From Janthinobacterium sp. GW458P (GTDB taxonomy: Bacteria > Pseudomonadota > Gammaproteobacteria > Burkholderiales > Burkholderiaceae_D), in the NCBI RefSeq assembly GCF_002127585.1, contig NZ_NEGZ01000003.1, positions 74,331 to 138,330 of the forward strand: a stretch of 64,000 bases of DNA. The letters are read 5' to 3'. The notes below the pieces were generated by a model. It saw only the letters and a program-made list of their open reading frames with translations, did not search any database and was not told the origin of the DNA. How positions within the stretch are numbered: the first letter of the stretch is position 1; every line of letters begins with the position of its first letter. The translations under genes were made by a program, and so were the position numbers. Positions 8,760-17,861 of this stretch are shown here, piece by piece.

Positions 8760-9740
8760 ATGAGTTTTCTGACGCTGGATCTGAACTTGCTGCGTGTTTT
8801 CGACGCCGTCATGACGGAACAAAACCTGACGCGCGCGGCCGGCCACCTGGCGATGACGCAGCCGGCGGTATCGAACGCCATCAAACGCCTGCGCGAAAGC
8901 CTCGGTGACGAATTGCTGATCCGCACGGCGTATGGCGTGAAACCCACGCCGCGCGCCGAAGCCCTGTGGCCGTCCGTGCGCTCGGCCCTGGCCAGCCTGG
9001 AAGCGGCCGTCACGCCGGAAACCTTCGACGTGTCGAAAACCCACGCCACTTTCCGCATGGCCATGGCCGACGCCACGGCCGCGTTCTGGCTGCCCTCGCT
9101 GATGCGCTCGATCGAACGCGAAGCGCCGGGCGTCAACGTGCGCATGATGCCGCTGACCACGCGCGAACCGCGTCCCATGCTGCTGCGCGGCGACATCGAC
9201 CTGGCCGTGGGCTTCTTTCCCGGCGTGGCGGCGCAGTTGTCGAGCGACACCAGCTCGCCGATCCGCCATGAACGTTTATATTCCGGCAAATATGTCTGCG
9301 TGATGCGGCGCGGCCACCCGCTGGCGAAAGTGGAACTCAATCTGGATAATTACTGCGCGGCAAATCACCTGCTGGTGAGCTTTTCCGGCCGCGCCCACGG
9401 CCTCGTCGACGAGGCGCTGGCGCAGATCCACCGCGAACGGCGCATCCTGTTGACGGTGAACCAGTTCTTCACGGCCGGGCGCGTGGTCGCCAATTCCGAC
9501 CTGATCACGGTCTTGCCGCGCCACCTGATCGCCTCGACGGGCATGACGGAGTCCTTGCTGTACAAGGATTTGCCGTTTGCCTTGCCGGCCGTCCACCTGG
9601 ACATGCTGTGGCATGAACGCGACGCCCGCAGCCCGGCCCACAAATGGCTGCGCAACCACCTCGAAGAAATGAATACGCCGACCCTGCGCTCGGCCACGGC
9701 GGCCGGCGGCGGCGTGGCGCCGAAACCGCATATTGAGTAA
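8760..9740 (+). CDS. LysR family transcriptional regulator
   Basis: 326 residues. The winged helix-turn-helix occupies about 5-64 (LDLNLLRVFDAVMTEQNLTRAAG, then TQPAVSNAIKRLRESLGDELLIR), and a periplasmic-binding-like co-inducer domain about 95-300. The long linker and IRTAYGVKPTPRAEAL resemble the NodD/LinR/SyrM subgroup, whose members often sense aromatic compounds, but the ligand cannot be read here. The nearest divergent gene is the small membrane protein at 8257-8562, a possible target. The C-terminal tail of about 20 Ala/Gly-rich residues is unremarkable. Confidence 0.92.
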   Translation: MSFLTLDLNLLRVFDAVMTEQNLTRAAGHLAMTQPAVSNAIKRLRESLGDELLIRTAYGVKPTPRAEALWPSVRSALASLEAAVTPETFDVSKTHATFRMAMADATAAFWLPSLMRSIEREAPGVNVRMMPLTTREPRPMLLRGDIDLAVGFFPGVAAQLSSDTSSPIRHERLYSGKYVCVMRRGHPLAKVELNLDNYCAANHLLVSFSGRAHGLVDEALAQIHRERRILLTVNQFFTAGRVVANSDLITVLPRHLIASTGMTESLLYKDLPFALPAVHLDMLWHERDARSPAHKWLRNHLEEMNTPTLRSATAAGGGVAPKPHIE

Positions 9741-9761
9741 GGCTGAGATGGGTCAAAGGGA

Positions 9762-9790
9762 AGCCTGATGCACATGCATCAGGCTTTTTT
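9762..9790 (+). terminator. Intrinsic terminator behind the LysR gene
   Basis: AGCCTGATG (9762-9770) pairs with CATCAGGCT (9776-9784) and is followed by TTTTT. It lies between the convergent LysR and chemoreceptor genes. Confidence 0.85.
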
Positions 9791-11352
9791 CATGCGTGAT
9801 TGCTGGAGCGGTAGCCGATGCGGAAACCGCCCCAGTGCTTGCCCTCGACGTGGATCGGCACGGACAAGTCGTGCATGACTTCGCCCGTGTCGCGTTTATA
9901 GGTTTGCAACAGGAACGGCTTCGTGTTGCTGCCGCAGCGCTTGCCCGTGCGGTCGCTGAAGATGCGCTTGGTACGGTTGTTAATGATATCGGTGGCGTAG
10001 TCGCCCGTCAGCGGCTGCGAAAACTTCTTGTTGTGCGTCGGAAAGTATCCATTGTTGTCGACGGCGCCCGCATACGCCAGGTGGGGCAATGCCGCCAGCA
10101 CGTCTTCCTGCAGGTCCGGCAGCACCTTGTCCGTAAAGGCGTCGAATTTCGTGTTGTGCTTGGGCGGATTGGTGTTCGGGATGGGGCGGTAATGGCGGTC
10201 GAACAGGGCTTCGCGCGTGATGCGGCCCGAGGCGATCGCCTGCTCGAACAATTTGCCCACCTCGCGCGCGGCGCGCTGGGCGGCCTCGCGGATCTCATCA
10301 TGCGGCGTGGCCACGCCGGCTTCGCCGAGGGCGCCGGCGATCACTTCAGCCCGCTCGGCCAGGGCCATGGCCGACTGCGTGGCGCGCGGCAATTCGGCAT
10401 TCGTCGACAGCATGCTGTCGCGGATTTTCAGGATGGCGTCGGCGATCAGCTGCGTCGTGTCGACGTGTTCGCGCGAGGCGCGGGCGATTTGCCCGATCTC
10501 GTCCTCGGACACGCCCGAGGATTCCTCGATATGGCTGAGCGAGCCATGCACGCTTTCCACATTGCGCGCCGCCTCCGTCACGCCGGTGGCCAACGCCGTC
10601 ATGCCTTGCGCGGCTTTTTCCGCCTGTTCATTGATTTCGCGCACCATCACGCTGATTTCATCGGACGCTTCCTTGGTGCGCTGCGCCAGTTGCCGCACTT
10701 CGCCGGCCACCACGGCAAAACCACGGCCGTGCTCGCCGGCGCGCGCCGCTTCGATGGCGGCGTTCAGCGCCAGCAAGTTGGTGCGCGCGGAAATATCGGA
10801 AATGGCTTCCGTAAAACCCGTGATGCGTCTGGATTTTTCCTGCAGGCCCAGCATGGCGCTGGAGGCGCCTTGCGCTTCTTCGCGTGCTTTATTGATGCGG
10901 CGCAAGCCCTGATCCACTTCGGCGCGCGCCGCCACGCTTTCCACGCGCACGCCGGCGGCCACCTTGGCGGCCCGTTCCGCATTGGCGGCGATCTTTTCCG
11001 TCATCATGGCGTTCTGTCCGGAACTGTCGGCGATCTCGCTGGCCGTGCGCACGTCCAGGTCCACCTTCTGTTTGACGGAATCGACAAAATACGACGTTTC
11101 CGCCGCGCCGATCATGATGGCGTCAATGGCGTGCCCGACCGTGCCGGAAAACGCGTGCAACCCCCCTTCGCCGCGCGGGCGTCCGGCAAAGGCCAGCAGC
11201 GCGGCGCCCGTAACGGCCGCCACGCAGGCAATCAGATACGGATGCTCGCCGCCGCCCAGCGCCAGCAGCAGATAGGCCAGGCAACAAGCCACGGCCATGG
11301 CCAGAACAGTGAATACAAAGAAACGCACCAGCTGATGCTGCAACTGCTTCAT
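9790..11352 (-). CDS. Methyl-accepting chemotaxis protein with C-terminal sensor-like domain
   Basis: 520 residues from ATG at 11352, which has GGGGGA upstream; a longer frame to 11433 lacks support. Two transmembrane helices (about 8-30 and 37-54) are separated by only a few residues (GGGEHPY), so there is essentially no periplasmic sensor. The signalling hairpin is intact, with [20 protein letters not shown] and [15 protein letters not shown] around residues 210-250. After it comes a domain of about 135 residues ([20 protein letters not shown], then [14 protein letters not shown] and GGFRIGYRS) resembling the cytoplasmic C-terminal sensor-like domain of alphaproteobacterial receptors. It probably senses an internal or diffusible signal. 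No che genes are nearby. Confidence 0.9.
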   Translation of the reverse strand: MKQLQHQLVRFFVFTVLAMAVACCLAYLLLALGGGEHPYLIACVAAVTGAALLAFAGRPRGEGGLHAFSGTVGHAIDAIMIGAAETSYFVDSVKQKVDLDVRTASEIADSSGQNAMMTEKIAANAERAAKVAAGVRVESVAARAEVDQGLRRINKAREEAQGASSAMLGLQEKSRRITGFTEAISDISARTNLLALNAAIEAARAGEHGRGFAVVAGEVRQLAQRTKEASDEISVMVREINEQAEKAAQGMTALATGVTEAARNVESVHGSLSHIEESSGVSEDEIGQIARASREHVDTTQLIADAILKIRDSMLSTNAELPRATQSAMALAERAEVIAGALGEAGVATPHDEIREAAQRAAREVGKLFEQAIASGRITREALFDRHYRPIPNTNPPKHNTKFDAFTDKVLPDLQEDVLAALPHLAYAGAVDNNGYFPTHNKKFSQPLTGDYATDIINNRTKRIFSDRTGKRCGSNTKPFLLQTYKRDTGEVMHDLSVPIHVEGKHWGGFRIGYRSSNHA

Positions 11353-11557
11353 TTGTCCCCCGCTGCGAGAACCCGTCGCCCCTCCCGCCAGGGGAGAGGC
11401 CATAACCGTATGCGCATGGGCACGATTGCCCATTTTGCACCCTGAACCTGACGTCTGCGCGTCGTTTCAGGCGGCTACCGGATGGCAGAATTGTAGTTCT
11501 ACCCTACAACATTTGTTCCGATAGCTCAATCAGAAAAACGGGAGCACTACACCGCGG

Positions 11558-12028
11558 TCACTTAATCGGCAACTTGGTGGTGTTTTTGACCTCTTCCATG
11601 ACGGCATAAGTGTGGGTTTCCCGCACACCTTTTTGCAACAGCGTCTTGCCCAGGAATTCGCGGTAAGCGGCCATGTCCTTGACGCGCGCCTTGACCAGGT
11701 AATCAAAACCGCCGGCCACCATATGACATTCCAGTACCTCTGGAATGATTTGTACGCTATGCTTGAAGGCGTCGAACACTTCCGGTGTCGTGCGATCGAG
11801 CACCACTTCGATGAACACCAGCAGCGACACGTCGAGCAGCTGCGGGTTCAACTGGGCCGTATAGCCCATGATGTAACCGGATTCGTGCAATTTGCGCACG
11901 CGCTCCAGGCAGGCGGCCGGCGACAGGTTCACGCGCGCGGCCAGCTCCACATTGCTGATGCGTCCATCGCTCTGCAATTCCATCAAGATTTTCTTACTGA
12001 TCTTGTCCAGCATTTCCATCACCCCCAA
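11558..12028 (-). CDS. Lrp/AsnC family regulator, probable putA regulator
   Basis: 156 residues: helix-turn-helix at about 8-65 (DKISKKILMELQSDGRISN, then LSPAACLERVRKLHESG) and a RAM domain at about 70-150. It is divergent from putA across a 192-bp AT-rich gap. The encoded PutA lacks the ribbon-helix-helix repressor domain of the E. coli protein, so an external regulator is needed, and Lrp-type activators divergent from putA are known in other Proteobacteria. Proline is therefore the inferred effector. The AT-rich stretch just upstream (12029-12055) could hold its operator. Confidence 0.9.
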   Translation of the reverse strand: MGVMEMLDKISKKILMELQSDGRISNVELAARVNLSPAACLERVRKLHESGYIMGYTAQLNPQLLDVSLLVFIEVVLDRTTPEVFDAFKHSVQIIPEVLECHMVAGGFDYLVKARVKDMAAYREFLGKTLLQKGVRETHTYAVMEEVKNTTKLPIK

Positions 12029-12220
12029 ATTAATATTATTTGGTTAAATTGTCGCATCAAAAACTATCTATTGCTAGTCCCCTGTATTACCAGAATTAAT
12101 CCATAAGAATCCCCTTTACAATCGAATCATCTTAACGTCCGACTTTCTGTATTTTTTTGCACCAAAAAAGAGCAGGCATGGCGGGCGTTTTCGTCCCCTT
12201 TTTCCTTGTAAAGAGCACTT

Positions 12221-15200
12221 ATGCACCCTGCAGGCCCCTCGGCTTTTACCCCGATTCCCTTTGCCGCGCTCCAGGCGGAAATCCTGCCCGAAGCGACGCC
12301 ACAACGCGCCGCCATCACCGCCGCCTATAGGCGCGATGAGGTTTCCGCCGTGCAGTGGCTGTTGCAACAAGTGCGCGCCAGCAGCACCGAAACGACGGCC
12401 GCAGGCCAGGCCCTGGCGCACCGGCTGGTGTCGGCCGTGCGCCAGAAACGCACGCGCGCTTCCGGCGTCGATGCGCTGATGCATGAGTTCTCGCTATCAT
12501 CGGAAGAGGGTGTTGCGCTGATGTGCCTGGCCGAAGCGCTGTTGCGTATACCCGACAGTCAAACGGCCGATCGCCTGATCGCCGACAAAATCAGCAAGGG
12601 CGACTGGCGCAAGCACCTGGGCGAATCGCCGTCGCTGTTCGTCAACGCCGCCACCTGGGGCTTGCTGATCACGGGCAAACTGGTCAGTACCAGCAGCGAA
12701 TCGGGCCTCGGCTCGGCCATGACCAAGCTCATCGCCAAAGGCGGCGAGCCGCTGATACGCAAGGGCGTCGACCTGGCCATGCGCATGCTGGGCAACCAGT
12801 TCGTCACGGGCCAGACCATCGAGGAAGCGTTAAAAAACAGCCGCGAGAATGAAACGCGCGGCTACCGCTACTCGTACGACATGCTGGGCGAGGCGGCCCT
12901 GACGCAAGCCGACGCGGCCAGCTACTACGCCTCGTACGAAACGGCGATCCACGCCATCGGCAAGGCGTCGAACGGGCGCGGCATCAAGAACGGCCCCGGC
13001 ATTTCCGTAAAACTGTCGGCCCTGCACGCGCGCTACAGCCGCGCCCAGCGCGCCCGCGTCATGGAAGAACTGTTGCCGAAAGTCAAAGCGCTGCTGTTGC
13101 TGGCAAAACAGTACAACATCGGCTTCAACATTGATGCGGAAGAAACGGACCGCCTGGAACTGTCGCTGGACCTGATGGAAGCCCTCGCTTTTGATCCGGA
13201 CCTGGCCGGCTTCGACGGCATCGGCTACGTGGTGCAGGCGTATCAGAAGCGCTGCCCGTTCGCCATCGATTTCCTGATCGACCTGGCGCGCCGCAGCGGC
13301 CGCAAGTTCATGGTGCGCCTGGTCAAGGGCGCATATTGGGATGCGGAAATCAAACGCGCCCAGGTCGACGGCCAGGAAGGCTATCCCGTCTACACGCGCA
13401 AGGTCTACACGGACGTGTCTTACCTCGTCTGCGCGCAAAAACTGCTGGACGCCAGCAGCCTGATCTACCCGCAATTTGCCACGCACAATGCGCAAACCCT
13501 GTCGACCATCTTTACCTGGGCGAAACGCGACGGCGTTACCGACTACGAATTCCAGTGCCTGCACGGCATGGGCGAAACCCTGTACGACCAGGTCGTCGGC
13601 CCGGCCAACCTGGACAAGCCTTGCCGCATCTACGCGCCCGTCGGCTCGCATGAAACCCTGCTGGCCTACCTGGTGCGCCGGCTGCTGGAAAACGGCGCCA
13701 ACTCGTCCTTCGTCAACCAGATCGTCGACGAAAGCGTGGCCATCGACAGCCTGATCCGCGATCCGCTGGAACAGGCGCGCCTGCAGGGCGGCTTGCCGCA
13801 CCCGTCGATCCCGCTGCCGCTGGACATGTTTGGCAGCGAGCGCAGGAACTCGGCCGGCCTGGACCTGTCGAATGAAGACACCTTGCGCGCCCTGGCCGCC
13901 GGCCTGGCGCAGCAGCAGCAATGGCAGGCGGGACCGCTGATCGACGGCGCCGTCAGCCTGAATACGCCAACGCAAGTGATCCACAATCCGGCCCAGCACG
14001 ACGATGTCGTCGGCAAGGTCATGGAAGCGGCGCCGGCCGACGTGGAAACGGCCCTGGCCAGCGCCAGCGCCTACGCCATGGAATGGCAGACAACGGAGCC
14101 GTCGCTGCGCGCACTAGCCTTGCTGCGCGCCGCCGACCTGTTCGAGGAACACCACATCGAGCTGATGGCCCTGGCCGTGCGCGAAGCGGGCAAGTCGCTG
14201 CCGAACGCGATCGCGGAAATCCGCGAAGCCGTCGACTTCCTGCGCTATTACGCAGCGCAGGTGGAACACGCGCCCAATACCGTGGCGCTCGGTCCCGTCA
14301 CCTGCATCAGCCCGTGGAATTTCCCGCTGGCCATCTTTACGGGCCAGCTGGCCGCCGCCCTGGCCGCCGGCAACGTGGTGCTGGCCAAGCCGGCCGAGCA
14401 AACGCCGCTGATCGCCCACCGCGCCGTGCAGCTGCTGCATGCGGCGGGCGTGCCGCGCGGCGCGCTGCAGTTCTTGCCCGGCAGCGGAGAAGTCGTCGGC
14501 GCCGGCCTGTGCAATGATGCGCGCGTGAAAGGCGTGATTTTCACGGGTTCCACGGAAGTGGCGCAATTGATCAACCGCAACCTGACCGCGCGCGCCGTGG
14601 CCGAAGGCATCGACCTTCCCCTGATCGCCGAAACGGGCGGCCAGAACGCCCTGATCGTCGATTCGTCGGCCCTGCCGGAACAGGTGGTGCAGGACGTGAT
14701 GTCGTCCGCCTTCGACAGCGCCGGCCAGCGCTGCTCGGCCTTGCGCGTGCTGTTCCTGCAAACGGAAATCGCCGACAAGACCATCCACATGCTGAAAGGC
14801 GCCATGCAGGAATTGCGCGTTGGCAATCCTGACCGCCTGGCCACCGATATCGGCCCCGTCATCGACGCGGAAGCGCAAAGTAATCTGCTGGCGCACATCA
14901 ACAAGATGAAAACCATGGCCATCGACCATTATTCCCTCGATTTACCGACCGTGAAAGGCACGTTCGTCGCCCCGACCGTGCTGGAAATCAAGTCGCTGGC
15001 GCAATTGACGCAGGAAGTCTTCGGCCCCGTACTGCACGTGATCCGCTACAAGCGGTCCGAACTGCCGCAACTGGTGCAATCGATCAACGACAGCGGTTAC
15101 GGCTTGACCCTGGGCATCCATACGCGCATTGATGAAACCATCGGCTTCATCACCAAACGCGCGCACGTGGGCAATATTTATGTGAACCGCAACATCGTCG

Positions 15201-15874
15201 GCGCCGTCGTCGGCGTGCAGCCGTTCGGCGGCGAAGGCAAGTCGGGCACCGGTCCGAAGGCGGGCGGCCCCCTGTACCTGAAACGCCTGCAGCGCAATGC
15301 GCCGGCCGGCGCGCAGCACCAGCGCCAGGCGCCGCCGGCGCTCGACGCGCTGACCGTATGGGCCAAGATGCACGGCCACGACCAGGTGCAGCAACTGGCG
15401 CAGGAATACGCGCGCACTACCTTGTTGGGCAGCACCACCGTCTTGCCAGGCCCGACGGGCGAGCGCAATACGCTGAGCTTTGCCGCCCGCGGCACGATCT
15501 TGTGCGCGGCAGCCACCTCCGGCACCTTGATGAACCAGCTGGCGGCGGTATTGGCCACCGGTAACCAGGCCCTGGTGCTGGCGCAAGCGCCGGACCTGAT
15601 CCCGGGTGACTTGCCGGCCGCGCTGAAGGACCGCATCCAGGTCGTCAGCAGCCTGGAGTCGGTCAAGCAGGATTTCCAGATCGCCATGATCGAGCCGAGT
15701 CTCGATGGCCAGCTCAAACCGCTGCTGGCGGCCCGGGAAGGGGCCCTGGTGAGCACCATCGCCACGACGCAGGACGATGTCATCCCCCTGTGGCGCCTGG
15801 TCGCTGAACGGGCGCTGTGCGTAAATACGACGGCAGCGGGCGGAAACGCCAGTTTAATGATGCTCAGTGTCTAA
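12221..15874 (+). CDS. putA: Bifunctional proline dehydrogenase / P5C dehydrogenase
   Basis: Oxidises proline to glutamate: a FAD-linked proline dehydrogenase feeds electrons to quinone and an NAD-dependent P5C dehydrogenase completes the reaction by channelling. At 1217 residues it is about 100 shorter than E. coli PutA because the N-terminal ribbon-helix-helix domain is missing. The PRODH barrel (about 190-470) contains RLVKGAYWDAEIKRAQ and the substrate-site motif around RRLLENGANSSF. The ALDH domain (about 570-1030) has the AETGGQNALIVD glutamate and catalytic Cys in SAGQRCSALRV. A C-terminal ALDH-like extension follows, as in long type-B PutAs. It is membrane-peripheral and divergent from an Lrp regulator. 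Confidence 0.97.
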   Translation: MHPAGPSAFTPIPFAALQAEILPEATPQRAAITAAYRRDEVSAVQWLLQQVRASSTETTAAGQALAHRLVSAVRQKRTRASGVDALMHEFSLSSEEGVALMCLAEALLRIPDSQTADRLIADKISKGDWRKHLGESPSLFVNAATWGLLITGKLVSTSSESGLGSAMTKLIAKGGEPLIRKGVDLAMRMLGNQFVTGQTIEEALKNSRENETRGYRYSYDMLGEAALTQADAASYYASYETAIHAIGKASNGRGIKNGPGISVKLSALHARYSRAQRARVMEELLPKVKALLLLAKQYNIGFNIDAEETDRLELSLDLMEALAFDPDLAGFDGIGYVVQAYQKRCPFAIDFLIDLARRSGRKFMVRLVKGAYWDAEIKRAQVDGQEGYPVYTRKVYTDVSYLVCAQKLLDASSLIYPQFATHNAQTLSTIFTWAKRDGVTDYEFQCLHGMGETLYDQVVGPANLDKPCRIYAPVGSHETLLAYLVRRLLENGANSSFVNQIVDESVAIDSLIRDPLEQARLQGGLPHPSIPLPLDMFGSERRNSAGLDLSNEDTLRALAAGLAQQQQWQAGPLIDGAVSLNTPTQVIHNPAQHDDVVGKVMEAAPADVETALASASAYAMEWQTTEPSLRALALLRAADLFEEHHIELMALAVREAGKSLPNAIAEIREAVDFLRYYAAQVEHAPNTVALGPVTCISPWNFPLAIFTGQLAAALAAGNVVLAKPAEQTPLIAHRAVQLLHAAGVPRGALQFLPGSGEVVGAGLCNDARVKGVIFTGSTEVAQLINRNLTARAVAEGIDLPLIAETGGQNALIVDSSALPEQVVQDVMSSAFDSAGQRCSALRVLFLQTEIADKTIHMLKGAMQELRVGNPDRLATDIGPVIDAEAQSNLLAHINKMKTMAIDHYSLDLPTVKGTFVAPTVLEIKSLAQLTQEVFGPVLHVIRYKRSELPQLVQSINDSGYGLTLGIHTRIDETIGFITKRAHVGNIYVNRNIVGAVVGVQPFGGEGKSGTGPKAGGPLYLKRLQRNAPAGAQHQRQAPPALDALTVWAKMHGHDQVQQLAQEYARTTLLGSTTVLPGPTGERNTLSFAARGTILCAAATSGTLMNQLAAVLATGNQALVLAQAPDLIPGDLPAALKDRIQVVSSLESVKQDFQIAMIEPSLDGQLKPLLAAREGALVSTIATTQDDVIPLWRLVAERALCVNTTAAGGNASLMMLSV

Positions 15875-15989
15875 AGGAACCTGAGAAAAAGTCCATGGCG
15901 TTGTTGCCTTGCCTGGCCGTACATTCGTACTGCCTGCAGCAAGGCGCCTAGCCCTGAACATTTTTCAGGCTACTTTGTTTTTAAATACA

Positions 15990-16021
15990 AAGGGCAGAAC
16001 CGCTGGTTCTGCCCTTTTTTT
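15990..16021. terminator. Bidirectional terminator between putA and mtnN
   Basis: A 12-bp perfect stem, AAGGGCAGAACC (15990-16001) with GGTTCTGCCCTT (16005-16016), encloses a GCT loop. A T7 tract follows on the plus strand and A-rich sequence precedes it. It lies 116 bp after the putA stop and just past the stop of the convergent mtnN. Confidence 0.9.
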
Positions 16022-16040
16022 ATGCACGCTAGCTGAAAAA

Positions 16041-16799
16041 TCAGCCGACCAGGCGCTGGCACAGCTGCTGAATTACCGTCAACGCATACGGCGAGGCGAC
16101 GGTCTGCACGAAACGCATGAAGTCGACGGCAGCGTCTTCATTGGCGTTGTCGGAAATGGTGCGCATGACCGTAAACGGCACGCCCAGCTCAAAACACACT
16201 TGCGCCACGGCGGCGCCTTCCATTTCGACGGCCAGCAGGTCGGGGATATCCGCTTTCAGCTCGTTGATATGCGCGGCGCTGCTGATGAACTGGTCGCCGC
16301 TGGCGATCAGGCCGCGGTGTACTTTGGCGTGCTGCAAACAGAATTGCGCGATATCGGCGGCCTTGAGCACGCTGGAGACATCGTCACGCAGGAAATCTTC
16401 CGCGGCGCCAGCCAGTTGCGTGCTCAGTTCCAGGTCCGTGGCAAAGCGCTGCAAGCCCGTCAGCGGCACTTCGAAGCGGGGAAACAGGGGGCGGGCGTCC
16501 ATATCGTGCTGCAGCAGTGCTTCGGCCACGACGATATCGCCTACTTTCACGTGGTGATCGCCACTGCCGGCCACGCCGGTGAAGACGATGTGGGTAACTC
16601 CGTACTTTTCCACAAGGATAGAAGCTGTCATGGCAGCGGCAACCTTGCCCAGACGCGACAGGACGCACACAGCGTCGATATTCCACAGGGTTCCCAGGGT
16701 GTAGTCACGCATGCCGTGCGAACGCCTCTGGGGGCCTTGCATGGCTTCTACCAGCCCCTGCTGTTCTTCGTGCAAGGCACTGATGATGCCTAAACGCAT
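16041..16799 (-). CDS. mtnN: 5'-methylthioadenosine/S-adenosylhomocysteine nucleosidase
   Basis: Hydrolyses MTA and SAH to adenine and the thio-sugar, recycling by-products of polyamine synthesis and methylation. From ATG at 16799 the protein has 252 residues and begins MRLGIISALHEEQQGL, as in the family. Signature segments are VFTGVAGSGD (purine site), ASGDQFI, VEMEGAAVAQV with the substrate-binding Met-Glu, and MRTISDNAN carrying the catalytic Asp. In-frame ATGs at 16817 and 16841 would add 6 or 14 residues; none of the three has a Shine-Dalgarno sequence. The 1.5-kb origin-like region begins immediately upstream. Confidence 0.93.
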   Translation of the reverse strand: MRLGIISALHEEQQGLVEAMQGPQRRSHGMRDYTLGTLWNIDAVCVLSRLGKVAAAMTASILVEKYGVTHIVFTGVAGSGDHHVKVGDIVVAEALLQHDMDARPLFPRFEVPLTGLQRFATDLELSTQLAGAAEDFLRDDVSSVLKAADIAQFCLQHAKVHRGLIASGDQFISSAAHINELKADIPDLLAVEMEGAAVAQVCFELGVPFTVMRTISDNANEDAAVDFMRFVQTVASPYALTVIQQLCQRLVG

Positions 16800-16920
16800 T
16801 TTTTTGTGTGAATTCATGCTGTTTTTACAGGTTTTTTGCATTGCAAAACGGTTTACAGGGTGAAAACAGCCGTTTTGGCGACTTTTCCACCGTTCGCGTT
16901 TGTCTCTGTGTTTTAAATAA

Positions 16921-17132
16921 AGATGTATACATAAAAATAGTAGTGATAGTAAACGGCCATTTTTTTGTGGATAAGTCGGTATACCATCGAAAAATCATCG
17001 ACTTAGCGCACAAAAAAGTAGGCGTACATGCATTGTATCTACGGAGGACTTGTTTGGGATAAAAATTGGCTTGTGGACAAAGATCGACTTTTCCCACATC
17101 TCATCCTGTGGATATGCAGGCACTTATCCACA
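16921..17132 (-). repeat. Origin-like module 1
   Basis: Components in plus-strand order are an AT-rich stretch (16921-16937), triplets TAG-TAG-TGA-TAG-TAA (16938-16952), a T-rich spacer, DnaA box TGTGGATAA (16966), TGTGGACAA (17072), and the inverted pair TGTGGATAT (17107) / TTATCCACA (17124). Trio end to first box is 13 bp, first box to pair 141 bp, and pair spacing 17 bp (start to start). It starts the series of three. Confidence 0.8.
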
Positions 17133-17384
17133 TAGCCAAGCAAAAATCACGGTTTTTCTTGCTGTCGTGGCATGTTTAATGTGCTTCGCATGTCGTGATC
17201 CCTGTTTGGCAATCAACGTTGAGCGATCACGAACGCTGTTCTTTCGCGAACATTGGCGTCCAGGTGATTGCTGGAAGACGGTTTGGCAGTGGGTCGCGCT
17301 GTTGCCGTTGGCTCTTTTTTTGACGTTTTTTGTATGCTTTTTGGAAATATCCCCGGACTTCCGTTTTTTTTGTCGGTTTACAAT

Positions 17385-17595
17385 AGATCTATATATAAAA
17401 ATAGTAGTAATAGTAAACGCGCTTTTTTCTGTGGATAAGTCGCTTTTTTTCAACAGGATCAATCGTTTACGCGCAAAATAAAGCGTGCATAATCGCTGTA
17501 TCACGCGAGGAGCAAAATTGTATAAAATGCGGGCCTGCGCATAACTTCGTGTTTACGCACAAGTCATCCTGTGGATATCAAGTGACTTATCCACA
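17385..17595 (-). repeat. Origin-like module 2
   Basis: AT-rich TAGATCTATATATAAAAA-type stretch (17385-17401), triplets TAG-TAG-TAA-TAG-TAA (17402-17416), 13-bp T-rich spacer, DnaA box TGTGGATAA (17430), then TGTGGATAT (17570) and TTATCCACA (17587). First box to pair is 140 bp and pair spacing 17 bp. The first box lies 464 bp after that of module 1. Confidence 0.8.
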
Positions 17596-17861
17596 ATCGT
17601 TGTAAATTCCCCCTCTTTTTGACATCGAATTGCTTGCTGGCTCTGTGCCTGGTCAGGTCTGTTGGCGTTTCCATTTTGCAAAACGGTTTGGCAGTGCAGT
17701 GTGCGTGATGCCGGCCGTGCCGGTTTTCGTCGCTCAGTTGTTGGCTGGATTTTTTTTTTGCGTACTGAAAGCCGCTTGCGGTTTTTTTTACAGGCAAAGA
17801 CTGCAGGGCTTTCTTTTTTTCGAAGGGCAGGCAAAGCGGGCGTTGTCGGGTTTACCTTAAC

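Noticed and set aside
9796..11445. 549-codon plus-strand frame opposite the chemoreceptor gene
   Set aside because: Antisense shadow; the minus strand has canonical MCP signalling motifs.
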